Assembly (NCBI GenBank): GCA_002314805.1
Contig: DCHJ01000015.1
Coordinates: 5,372-23,232 of the forward strand
Source of the DNA: Lachnospiraceae bacterium UBA1755
GTDB taxonomy: Bacteria; Bacillota; Clostridia; Lachnospirales; Lachnospiraceae
Direction of reading: 5' to 3'
DNA length: 17,861 bases
A model generated the notes under the pieces. It was not told the DNA's origin. It saw only the letters and a program-made list of their open reading frames with translations, and made no database searches. Made by a program: the position numbers and the translations under genes. Shown one piece after another: positions 9,087 to 16,275 of this stretch. The stretch's first letter is position 1. Every line of letters begins with the position of its first letter.

Positions 9087-9867
9087 TATATTCGACAATG
9101 ATCTGAAAAAGTCTGTAGGAACGCTGCTGTATTATGAGAAAAGCCGGGCCTTCATCGTGGAACTGGAAGACTGGCTGGATGAATGGACAGCACCTCTGAT
9201 GTTTACCGGTTTTGTAAAGAGGGGAATATATACTGTTGCGCGTGAAGAAAGTGAACTCTGGGTCAGGTCAAGAATAATTCCTCCGGGACGGCAGAATATT
9301 CAGAGTATACTTGCAACCCACAAGCTTAAGGAATACAGCGAGATTTCTTTTTTGGAGATGTCCGGAGGCAGGTGCTCACAGGATGCTATTGAGATAACTC
9401 CTCTGGGGAGTCTGCCGGAGTATGTCACAGACAGGGAAAAGCACAACCTGAAAGAAGCCGTGCTGTGTGAAAAGGCGCTGCTGTGTTTCTTTAATGACGG
9501 GTGTATGAAGAAAATAAATATTGAAAAACTGGCGGAATCGGATGACAGCTACAGGCATCTGGACAATGAGATAATTCAGCGATCCTGTGCTGTCGGAGTC
9601 GGCGGTTACTCACTTTCCTTTGGCGGGGCGCTGGATATTCCGGCAGGGGTCCTGTATGAGTGGTCACAGTCTGAAAACATCACGCTTTCCGATTTCCGAG
9701 CCTTTGTTGTTAACAACATCCTTGATACAACCGAGACCTGCAGGCTTGCATCCTGCTCAAGACAGAACCTTGCATATCTGGTCGGACAGGAACAGCTGCA
9801 TACTATCAGAGCAAATGTTAAGGGGAACCTGTACATTAAAGGTGATGTCCTGAGCATGCTGTGGTAG
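9073..9867 (+). CDS. Probable fused antitoxin: HipA N-terminal (HipS-like) domain plus C-terminal HTH
   Basis: A 264-residue protein. Residues 15-112 follow the pattern of the HipA N-terminal domain: VGTL, FIVEL..WL, APLMF, then VRSRIIPPGRQNI in the position of the LLPE/R element, and GGRCSQDAIEITP in the position of the usual GxDCxGA segment. Residues 113-216 are unassigned. Residues about 219-263 (TTETCRLASCSRQNLAYLV ... IKGDVLSML) have the layout of a MerR/excisionase-like helix-turn-helix with its wing. The start at 9073 lies inside the end of the kinase gene and has AAGAGG at 9057-9062. I infer that it both neutralises the kinase and represses the promoter through the two palindromes, joining the jobs of HipS and HipB. 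The HTH call is firmer than the HipS call; no profile search was run. Confidence 0.65.
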   Translation: MKAYDIFDNDLKKSVGTLLYYEKSRAFIVELEDWLDEWTAPLMFTGFVKRGIYTVAREESELWVRSRIIPPGRQNIQSILATHKLKEYSEISFLEMSGGRCSQDAIEITPLGSLPEYVTDREKHNLKEAVLCEKALLCFFNDGCMKKINIEKLAESDDSYRHLDNEIIQRSCAVGVGGYSLSFGGALDIPAGVLYEWSQSENITLSDFRAFVVNNILDTTETCRLASCSRQNLAYLVGQEQLHTIRANVKGNLYIKGDVLSMLW

Positions 9868-9882
9868 CATAAGACACCCGGG

Positions 9883-9926
9883 CATTCAGTGAGTCTGAGA
9901 TTCACTGAATGTTCGGTTTTCTGTTT
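9883..9926 (+). terminator. Terminator of the HipA-like pair
   Basis: Perfect 10-bp arms CATTCAGTGA (9883-9892) and TCACTGAATG (9902-9911) with a 9-base loop lie 15 bases after the stop codon and are followed by TTCGGTTTTCTGTTT. Confidence 0.75.
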
Positions 9927-9949
9927 CGGACAGACAAGAGCACATAATA

Positions 9950-9978
9950 TTGTGCAATACGTCCGAAATCGGTATACT
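9950..9978 (+). promoter_or_regulatory. Weak promoter candidate before the metal genes
   Basis: TTGTGC (9950-9955), a 17-bp spacer and TATACT (9973-9978). The -10 box is good and the -35 box poor, as at promoters that need an activator or are tightly regulated. It would give a leader of about 290 bases containing the tandem repeat and the hairpin described next. Confidence 0.3.
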
Positions 9979-10025
9979 TCAGATAATATAAGATAAAAGG
10001 CGGGAATTCTCGGTTACTTGTATCC

Positions 10026-10128
10026 GAGTAATTCACTCGAGTACATGCATCATGAGCGTAATCGAGCATATGCATCATGAGCGTAATCGAGCATATGCAC
10101 TGTGAGCGTAATCGAGTACACGTACCGT
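10026..10128. repeat. 25-bp tandem repeat upstream of the HMA/ATPase genes
   Basis: Three head-to-tail 25-bp units start at 10054, 10079 and 10104, each beginning GAGCGTAATCGAG. Units 1 and 2 share their first 21 bases, including GCATATGC; unit 3 diverges in its second half. A 28-base degenerate copy (10026-10053) precedes them and ends in the same GCATCAT. There are no spacers between copies, so it is not a CRISPR array. It lies 148 bp before the HMA gene, where a regulator-binding array would sit. The rest of 9927-10275 holds no supported gene. Confidence 0.8.
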
Positions 10129-10213
10129 GAAGAAGTATGCAGAGATGATGTTCAGACCGTACACACCGCACATAATGCCGAAAGTGGATAAATGAGTGAG
10201 AGTGTAAATGTAA

Positions 10214-10257
10214 AACCCTCGTATATCGGTCAGAATTGCAGTGACCGACAACGGGTT
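10214..10257 (+). promoter_or_regulatory. Leader stem-loop before the HMA gene
   Basis: TCGGTCA (10226-10232) and TGACCGA (10242-10248) form a perfect 7-bp stem with a 9-base loop. An outer AACCC/GGGTT pair (10214-10218 and 10253-10257) can extend it. No T-run follows, so it is not an ordinary terminator. It ends six bases before the AGGAGG site and may be an operator or an RNA-level control. Confidence 0.45.
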
Positions 10258-10275
10258 CAGATCAGGAGGAGACAG

Positions 10276-10494
10276 ATGAAAAAGACCTACAAAATCGAAG
10301 TAGACTGCGCTAACTGCGCCAACCTCATGGAACAGGCTGCAAAGAAAGTCACAGGAGCAGCAACCGTCACAGTCAATTTCATGACACAGAAGATGACCGT
10401 CGGATTTGAAGATGGAGCTGACGACAAGGCCGTCATGAAGGAAGTCCTCAGGGTCTGCAGGAAGGTCGAGCCTGACTGCGAGATAGAACTGTAA
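10276..10494 (+). CDS. Small HMA-domain metal-binding protein
   Basis: A 72-residue cytosolic protein made of one heavy-metal-associated (HMA) domain. The metal-binding CxxC is in VDCANCANLMEQ (Cys11 and Cys14), followed by the usual V.VNFMTQKMTV strand pattern. The ATG at 10276 is preferred to the in-frame ATG at 10192 because AGGAGG lies at 10264-10269 and the domain begins right after it. Two further Cys lie in the C-terminal part (VCRKVEPDCE). It is 12 bases from the ATPase gene and probably delivers metal to it or senses metal for it. The CANCA form of the site is common in the Zn/Cd branch. Confidence 0.85.
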   Translation: MKKTYKIEVDCANCANLMEQAAKKVTGAATVTVNFMTQKMTVGFEDGADDKAVMKEVLRVCRKVEPDCEIEL

Positions 10495-10506
10495 GGTATT
10501 GCATCC

Positions 10507-12384
10507 ATGAACAGAAAACAGAAAAAGATACTTGTCCGAATAATCATCACCATTATCTTAGCGGCCGTGCTGCAATTCATCCCGGCTGCGGGACTGCCGC
10601 GGCTCATCGCATATGTTATCATCTATGCACTCATAGGATATGATATCGTCATCAAAGCCGCCAGAGGCATCGTGAACGGCCGTGTCATGGACGAAAACTT
10701 CCTGATGACCATTGCCACACTGGGAGCGCTGTTTCTGGGCGCATGGAGTGGAAGCGGCGACTATACCGAAGCTGTCGCAGTCATGCTCTTTTACCAGATA
10801 GGGGAACTCTTTCAGAGCTGCGCGGTGGGCCGGAGCCGCCGCAATATTTCGGCACTTATGGACATACGCCCCGATTATGCCAATATCGAAGAGGACGGAC
10901 ACCTCACACGCGTGGATCCCGATGAAGTGGCAGTCGGCACGGTCATAGTGGTTCAGCCCGGCGAAAAAGTCCCCATCGACGGCATCGTGACCGGGGGTAC
11001 ATCAGGCCTTAACACTGCCGCACTTACCGGCGAGAGCCTGCCACGCAGCGTATCAGTGGGCGACGAGATCTACAGCGGCAGTATCAATATCAATAGTGTA
11101 TTGCGGGTGCGCACCACCAGACTGTTCGGCGAATCCACAGCATCCAGGATACTCGATCTGGTAGAAAACGCCAGCTCCAATAAATCAAGGACAGAGAACT
11201 TCATCTCAAGGTTTGCGGCAGTCTATACACCTGCCGTGTGCATAGCAGCACTGCTGCTTGCAGTGGGGATCCCCTGCATACGCCTTATCGCAGGGACCGG
11301 CGCAGACTGGAAATTATGGATATACAGAGGACTGAGCTTTCTGGTAGTCAGCTGTCCCTGCGCATTTGTGGTCAGCATACCGCTAAGCTTTTTTGCGGGA
11401 CTTGGCTGCGCCGGCAGAGAAGGAATACTGATAAAGGGCTCCAATTATCTGGAAGCACTCTCCAAGGTGACCTGCATGGTATTTGACAAGACCGGCACAC
11501 TCACAAAGGGAGTATTCGAAGTGACAGATGTGCATACTGTAGACATGAGTGCCGATAAACTCATAGAATATGCGGCATTATGTGAATGTGCATCAACACA
11601 TCCGATCAGCAGAAGCCTGCAGCAGGCATACGGCAGGGATATAGACCGCAGCCGGGTGACAGATATAGAGGAGACCAGCGGGTACGGAGTGACTGCCGGA
11701 GTGGACGGCATAGCTGTCGCAGTTGGAAGCGGCAGACTCATGGATCGGCTGGGTATCTCTTATGAAGAAAAGCGGGGTGCAGGTACGGTATGTTATGTAG
11801 CTGTGGACGGAAGGTACGCAGGTTGCATAGAGATTGCGGATGTGATAAAGTTTTCTTCAGTACAGGCGATAAAGGAACTCAGGGCCGCAGGCGTCAGGAA
11901 GACAGTAATGCTCACCGGTGACGTAAAGGATACTGCCGATGCAGCCGGAGCCGCGCTGGGGATAGACGAGATCTACAGCGGGCTGCTGCCGGGACGGAAG
12001 GTAGAGATAGTGGAAGCGCTCCTTGCAGGGCTGCAGGGCAGAGAGAAGCTGGCCTTTGCGGGAGACGGCATCAATGACGCACCGGTGCTGGCAAGAGCAG
12101 ATATAGGCATAGCCATGGGTGCACTGGGCAGCGATGCAGCCATTGAAGCCGCCGACGTGGTACTCATGGATGACGATCCGATGCAGATAGTCAAGGCAAA
12201 GAAAATATCAGCCAGATGTATCGGCATAGTATACCAGAACATCATTTTCTCGCTGGCAGTCAAATTTGCATGCCTCATCCTCGTGGCAGCCGGAGCTGCC
12301 GACATGTGGGCAGCGATATTTGCCGATGTAGGTGTCATGGTCCTGGCGGTACTCAATGCCATCCGTGCACTCAAATACAGATAA
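10507..12384 (+). CDS. P1B-type heavy-metal-transporting ATPase (Zn/Cd/Pb class)
   Basis: A 625-residue integral membrane pump. Key elements in order are the actuator motif TGES (174-177), the intramembrane metal site CPC (283-285) with SIP just after, the phosphorylation site DKTGT (Asp327), the nucleotide-domain HP dipeptide (365-366), and GDGINDAP (519-526). A Lys (586) and a DVG motif (Asp607) in the last membrane segments fit the P1B-2 subgroup, which exports Zn2+, Cd2+ and Pb2+ (CadA/ZntA-like). No N-terminal HMA domain is present; the protein starts almost directly with membrane segments, and the HMA domain is supplied by the preceding small gene. The ribosome binding site is weak (TAAGG, 10492-10496), so translation may depend on coupling. 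No metalloregulator gene lies in the unit. The exact metal is inferred. Confidence 0.92.
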   Translation: MNRKQKKILVRIIITIILAAVLQFIPAAGLPRLIAYVIIYALIGYDIVIKAARGIVNGRVMDENFLMTIATLGALFLGAWSGSGDYTEAVAVMLFYQIGELFQSCAVGRSRRNISALMDIRPDYANIEEDGHLTRVDPDEVAVGTVIVVQPGEKVPIDGIVTGGTSGLNTAALTGESLPRSVSVGDEIYSGSININSVLRVRTTRLFGESTASRILDLVENASSNKSRTENFISRFAAVYTPAVCIAALLLAVGIPCIRLIAGTGADWKLWIYRGLSFLVVSCPCAFVVSIPLSFFAGLGCAGREGILIKGSNYLEALSKVTCMVFDKTGTLTKGVFEVTDVHTVDMSADKLIEYAALCECASTHPISRSLQQAYGRDIDRSRVTDIEETSGYGVTAGVDGIAVAVGSGRLMDRLGISYEEKRGAGTVCYVAVDGRYAGCIEIADVIKFSSVQAIKELRAAGVRKTVMLTGDVKDTADAAGAALGIDEIYSGLLPGRKVEIVEALLAGLQGREKLAFAGDGINDAPVLARADIGIAMGALGSDAAIEAADVVLMDDDPMQIVKAKKISARCIGIVYQNIIFSLAVKFACLILVAAGAADMWAAIFADVGVMVLAVLNAIRALKYR

Positions 12385-12655
12385 GCGGATACGTACGGGT
12401 TTCGTCCGTTGAAAAATGTCGGTCATGGTGCCGGCGTGATTGTTCATTGTACCGGTGATGCAGATACAGGCATTTTCTAAAAAACAGGAAAGTGGCAGAT
12501 CCAAGTCATCTGTGCAGTGCCGGGCCGGAAGAAAGGACAGTGCACCATAGGATATGAAGAAGAACTGCTCTGAGCAGACAGACCGGAAGATCCGCGCGTC
12601 AAAGAGATGAAAATACAGTACTTTCGATATGTCGGGGGGTATAGAGAGGAAGTAT
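12385..12655. other. Intergenic region, no gene seen
   Basis: All frames are broken or are shadows. There is no strong terminator for the ATPase gene. A short inverted repeat CTGCTC-T-GAGCAG lies at 12565-12577. No convincing promoter was found, so the next gene may be read partly from the ATPase unit. Confidence 0.5.
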
Positions 12656-13801
12656 ATGAAGGTCGCAATAATTGCGGATGTTCTTGGAGAAGAAAATAAC
12701 GGGACAACCATCGCATGTATGAATCTGGTGAGATATCTCAGGTCGCAGGGAGACGAAGTTACTATCGTCTGCTGCGATGAGGACAAGAGAGGTGCAGACG
12801 GCTATGCTGTCGTGGGCACCCTCGATCTCGGACCGCTTATTAATTATATAGTAAAAAGAAACAATGTCTCTCTGGCAAAGGCAGACAGAAAGGTCATAGG
12901 CGAAGCAATCAGGTATGCTGATATCGTCCATATCATGATGCCGTTTGCTCTGGGCAAGGAAGCTGTCAGGATCGCGCGGGAGATGAAAAAGCCGGTGACG
13001 GCAGGCTTTCATGTGCAGGCGGAGAATTTTACCTCACACATAGGCATGATGAACTCGGAGCTTGTCAATAAGCTCACCTACCGCAATTTTTACCGGCATC
13101 TTTACCGGTATGTCGATGCCATACATTACCCCACTGAATTTATCAGAAAACTGTTTGAAAAGGAAATACATCACAGGACCAACGGCTACGTGATCTCCAA
13201 CGGAGTAAATGAGCGGTTTGTCAGGAAGCAGACCTTCAAACCCGCAGCTCTTCAGGATAAATTTGTGATCCTGTTTACAGGCAGATATTCCAAAGAAAAA
13301 TCGCATAAGGTGCTTATCAAAGCAGTATCCAGGAGCAAATACAAGGATAAGATCCAGTTGATATTTGCGGGTCAGGGACCGCGGGATCAGGAGATCCGCA
13401 GATGCGCTGCCGGGTGCAGGATCGGCGAACCGATTATGAAGTTCTTCAGGAGCGAGGAGCTGGTAGATGTGATCAATTATTCGGATCTTTACTGTCACCC
13501 TGCGGAGGTGGAGATCGAGGCTATAGCATGTCTTGAGGTGATCGCCTGCGGAGTGGTGCCCGTTATTTCCGATTCAGGGAAATGTGCCACGGCCGCATTT
13601 GCAATTGATGAGAAGAATCTGTTCAGGTGCAATGACAGCAGCGATCTGGCTAAAAAGATAGATTACTGGATAGAGCACCCCGAAGAGAAGGCAGAGAGAG
13701 CTGAGCTGTACCACGGGTACGCGCAGAATATCAGCCAGCAGAAATGCATGTCGGATATGCGCAGGATGCTGACGGACTGTGTGAAGGGTCACGCCTCATG
13801 A
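12656..13801 (+). CDS. GT4-family glycosyltransferase
   Basis: A 381-residue GT-B fold enzyme of family GT4 type. The N-terminal acceptor half starts MKVAIIADVLGEENNGTTIA. The C-terminal donor half shows ILFTGRYSKEKSHKVLIKAV (205-224), the AGQGP strand (238-242), and the retaining-enzyme pattern E-x7-E (Glu286 and Glu294 in HPAEVEIEAIACLE). The ATG at 12656 has AGAGAGGA at 12643-12650; an in-frame ATG nine codons upstream has no such site. No signal peptide or membrane segment is seen, so it should act on the cytoplasmic face. Its stop overlaps the start of a PlsC-like acyltransferase gene, which suggests a lipid acceptor such as diacylglycerol, as in glycolipid synthesis. Donor and acceptor are not readable. 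Confidence 0.85.
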   Translation: MKVAIIADVLGEENNGTTIACMNLVRYLRSQGDEVTIVCCDEDKRGADGYAVVGTLDLGPLINYIVKRNNVSLAKADRKVIGEAIRYADIVHIMMPFALGKEAVRIAREMKKPVTAGFHVQAENFTSHIGMMNSELVNKLTYRNFYRHLYRYVDAIHYPTEFIRKLFEKEIHHRTNGYVISNGVNERFVRKQTFKPAALQDKFVILFTGRYSKEKSHKVLIKAVSRSKYKDKIQLIFAGQGPRDQEIRRCAAGCRIGEPIMKFFRSEELVDVINYSDLYCHPAEVEIEAIACLEVIACGVVPVISDSGKCATAAFAIDEKNLFRCNDSSDLAKKIDYWIEHPEEKAERAELYHGYAQNISQQKCMSDMRRMLTDCVKGHAS

Positions 13802-14604
13802 AAAAAAGAACCTATTATTACCATGATCTGAAAAATGATGATTTTGCGGCCACCAACATTAAGAAGACAGCGCTGCCGGAGGATTATAAATATGTAGACA
13901 GAAACATATTTTACAGAGCCGGAGAGCTTGCCATCAGGTGTATTGCGTGGCCTATCGTCTTCCTGATACTTAAGGTCGGATATCTGCAGAGAGTAAGGAA
14001 CCGGAAGGTGCTTAAGAGTGCTAAGGGCAGGTGCTGCTTTATCTTCGGCAATCATACGGATTATATGCTGGATGCCTATAATCCGGCTGTCCTGACCTTT
14101 CCAAGATGGTCTCATATCATAGCAAATCCCGATGCCGTATCCATCAGAGGTCTGGGCACGGTCGTCAAGATGCTGGGTGTCGTGCCGATCCCGACGTCAT
14201 TAAAGGGGATGAAGAATTATCTGCAGGGGATCAATAAGCTGATAGAGCTGAAGCGCGTCATTGCGATCTATCCGGAGGCGCATATCTGGCCGTATTATAC
14301 GGATATCCGTCCGTTCGGGACAGAATCCTTTCATTATGCAGCTGATGCGGGAGCGCCCTGCTTTACCTGTACCAATATTTATCAGCAGAGAAAGCTTAAG
14401 CTGATAAGGCGCCCCAAGGTCGTCACATATGTGGACGGCCCGTTTTACCCGGATATGAGCCTGCATAGGATGGATCGCATCAGGAAGCTGAGGGATGAGA
14501 TCTACAGTGCGATGAAGGCAAGAGTGGACGAAAATCCCAGATACGATTACTGCGAGTATATCTATGTGGAGGATGCGAGTCTGGCCACTAATAAGAAGAA
14601 CTGA
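13798..14604 (+). CDS. PlsC-like (LPLAT family) acyltransferase
   Basis: A 268-residue protein of the 1-acylglycerol-3-phosphate acyltransferase superfamily. A hydrophobic segment (about 48-64) precedes the active-site block GNHTDYMLDA (84-93). Here His86 and Asp92 are five residues apart, not the usual four. The YPEAHIWP block (158-165) stands where the acceptor-binding FPEG motif normally sits. The start is the ATG of an ATGA overlap with the glycosyltransferase stop, so the two are translationally coupled; an in-frame upstream ATG at 13744 lies deep in the previous gene and is less likely. It probably acylates a glycerolipid or a sugar-bearing lipid at the membrane. The substrate is unknown. 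Confidence 0.82.
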   Translation: MKKRTYYYHDLKNDDFAATNIKKTALPEDYKYVDRNIFYRAGELAIRCIAWPIVFLILKVGYLQRVRNRKVLKSAKGRCCFIFGNHTDYMLDAYNPAVLTFPRWSHIIANPDAVSIRGLGTVVKMLGVVPIPTSLKGMKNYLQGINKLIELKRVIAIYPEAHIWPYYTDIRPFGTESFHYAADAGAPCFTCTNIYQQRKLKLIRRPKVVTYVDGPFYPDMSLHRMDRIRKLRDEIYSAMKARVDENPRYDYCEYIYVEDASLATNKKN

Positions 14605-14764
14605 CAGACGGCATAGGGAAGCGCGTGAATAAGGACTATTCTGCTTCGTTCTTTGGTAAAAGTGTTTTGGTTTCAGTTCAGCAGGATGAAGAAATCTCAA
14701 ACATCCTTATTTTCTGGGTTTCCCGCTGAGCTCAACTTTTCAAATCAGGTTGCCGCCTCTTAAC

Positions 14765-14790
14765 GCTTCCATGAAAATGGGAGCCTTTTT
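14765..14790 (+). terminator. Terminator of the glycosyltransferase-acyltransferase unit
   Basis: GCTTCCAT (14765-14772), a GAAA tetraloop and ATGGGAGC (14777-14784) form an 8-bp stem with one G-U pair, followed by CTTTTT. It also insulates the abiE promoter 13 bases downstream. The 14605-14764 stretch before it has no gene. Confidence 0.75.
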
Positions 14791-14802
14791 ATATCCACAA
14801 AG

Positions 14803-14831
14803 TTGACAAGCACACATAATAATGATAAAAA
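14803..14831 (+). promoter_or_regulatory. Promoter of the abiE-like pair
   Basis: A consensus TTGACA (14803-14808), a 17-bp spacer and TAAAAA (14826-14831), with an extended -10 TG at 14823-14824. The start codon follows 36 bases later. Confidence 0.65.
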
Positions 14832-14840
14832 TATATGTGT
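14812..14840. promoter_or_regulatory. Operator candidate for AbiEi
   Basis: ACACATA (14812-14818) and TATGTGT (14834-14840) are perfect 7-bp inverted arms 15 bases apart that bracket the -10 box. AbiEi proteins are known to repress their own operons by binding inverted repeats, so this is the likely site. Confidence 0.5.
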
Positions 14841-14866
14841 AAAAATCGAAACAAGGAGGGATAAGT

Positions 14867-15457
14867 TTGAAAGCAGATATCAGAGATAAGGTTCTATCAT
14901 CTGCGGATAATGGAGTGATAACCTCTGCCATGATTACAAAAATGGGACTGCATCGTTCTGTGTTGACAGGTTTGGTAGATTCCGGCGAACTGGTTCGTTG
15001 TTCCCGTGGAATCTATATGCTTTCGGATGCCTGGCAGGATGATTATAAGCTTCTTCAGGAAAGATATTCGCAGGGAATCATTTCTCATCAGACTGCGCTT
15101 TATCTTCACGGATACTCAGAACAGGTCCCGCTCTCTTTTCATATGACATTTCCAACGAATTATAACAGTCCTTCACTTAACAGTGAGAATGTAACGGTCA
15201 CGAGGGTGATCCCGAAGAACTACAGTTTAGGTATTACAGAAGTTGAGACCCCATATGGAAATAAAGTAAGAGCTTATGATCTTGAACGTACCCTTTGTGA
15301 TATTGTGCGTGGTTCAGGGGAGAATATACAGATTATTCAGTTTGCGATGAAAAAGTATGCATCCGATCGCAATCATGACATTAACCGCCTGATGGCATAT
15401 GCAAAACAATTGAGAGTTGAACCGAAAATCCAGAGATACATGGAGGTGCTTCTCTAA
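14867..15457 (+). CDS. abiEi: AbiEi-family antitoxin and autorepressor
   Basis: A 196-residue protein. The N-terminal winged-helix region (about 10-53) carries the pattern GLHRSVLTGLVDSGELVRCS then RGIYML, typical of AbiEi_4-type antitoxins. The middle ISHQTALYLHGYSEQVP (72-88) and the later YDLERTLCDIV element are also standard for the family. In type IV systems the antitoxin counters the toxin without stable binding and represses its own promoter. The start is TTG at 14867, chosen because AAGGAGGG lies at 14853-14860 with ideal spacing. The stop codon shares one base with the toxin start. The gene looks more AT-rich than its neighbours, which hints at acquisition. Confidence 0.88.
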   Translation: MKADIRDKVLSSADNGVITSAMITKMGLHRSVLTGLVDSGELVRCSRGIYMLSDAWQDDYKLLQERYSQGIISHQTALYLHGYSEQVPLSFHMTFPTNYNSPSLNSENVTVTRVIPKNYSLGITEVETPYGNKVRAYDLERTLCDIVRGSGENIQIIQFAMKKYASDRNHDINRLMAYAKQLRVEPKIQRYMEVLL

Positions 15458-16275
15458 TGAACGATATAAGCCTCAAAGCAAAAATCCGAAATATGGCGGA
15501 AGAGTACCATATATCCGCTCAGGCGGTATTGCAGAGTTATCTGATGCGGCGATTTCTGTTCCGACTGTCACACTCCGAATATGCGGATAAGTTTGTTGTA
15601 AAGGGCGGAATGCTGATTTCATCAATTATCGGGATTGACCACAGAACAACGATGGATCTGGATGTTACACTTCAAAATCTGCCGCTGACGGAGAAACAGA
15701 TCCAAACGGCTTTTGACAGCATTTGCAGGATACCGGACGATGATGGAATCACCTATGTGTTTCAGTCAATTGCTCCCATTCGGAGCGATGACAAATATGG
15801 AGGATTTCGTGTCAGCTTCATGGCTGAGTATGGTAAGATTCATGATCCAATGACGATGGATGTATCAACCGGTGATGTGATGACGCCTGGAGCAAGAAGA
15901 TACTCATTTTCGGATATGTTTAATCCGGAGGATAGCTGCGAACTGTGGGCATATTCATTAGAAACCGTACTTGCCGAAAAAATCGAAACGATCCTGAGCA
16001 GGGGTGTTGATAATACAAGACCGAGGGATTTTTATGATGTATATTTGTTGTCATCATATTCGTATGATCCCGTAATCTTTCAAGAGGCATTTCTGGAGAC
16101 AGCAAAGCATAGAGGAAGTTTCGGGAATATAAATGACCATGGGAAAATACTGCAGGACATATTGGAAAGTCAGACAATGCAGAAACACTGGCTGGGGTAC
16201 GCAAAACAGATGCCCTATGCTGCCGGGATTGATTTTGTAGAAACGATTCAGGCGGTGAGAAAAATCTTGGGGTGA
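15457..16275 (+). CDS. abiEii: AbiEii-family nucleotidyltransferase toxin
   Basis: A 272-residue protein of the AbiEii/AbiGii nucleotidyltransferase family. The active-site start is VVKGGMLI (47-54), followed by TMDLDV (65-70) with Asp67 and Asp69, a third acidic position in MTMDVST (Asp135), the conserved LAEKIE (172-177) with Lys175, and RPRDFYDVYLL (188-198). All expected catalytic residues seem present, so it is probably active. Known members modify tRNA or transfer nucleotides and arrest growth, giving phage abortive infection. The ATG overlaps the antitoxin stop (TAATG) and has GGAGGT at 15442-15447. The coding end lies inside a large palindrome. Confidence 0.9.
   Translation: MNDISLKAKIRNMAEEYHISAQAVLQSYLMRRFLFRLSHSEYADKFVVKGGMLISSIIGIDHRTTMDLDVTLQNLPLTEKQIQTAFDSICRIPDDDGITYVFQSIAPIRSDDKYGGFRVSFMAEYGKIHDPMTMDVSTGDVMTPGARRYSFSDMFNPEDSCELWAYSLETVLAEKIETILSRGVDNTRPRDFYDVYLLSSYSYDPVIFQEAFLETAKHRGSFGNINDHGKILQDILESQTMQKHWLGYAKQMPYAAGIDFVETIQAVRKILG

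Noticed and set aside
10026..10128. CRISPR array
   Set aside because: The units touch each other without unique spacers and there are no cas genes.
9902..10171. Minus-strand 89-codon open frame over the tandem repeats
   Set aside because: It is made by the repeat and terminator arm, has no known motif and no good ribosome binding site.
10192..10275. Upstream start for the HMA protein
   Set aside because: The added 28 residues cover the leader hairpin and the AGGAGG site, which only makes sense for the ATG at 10276.
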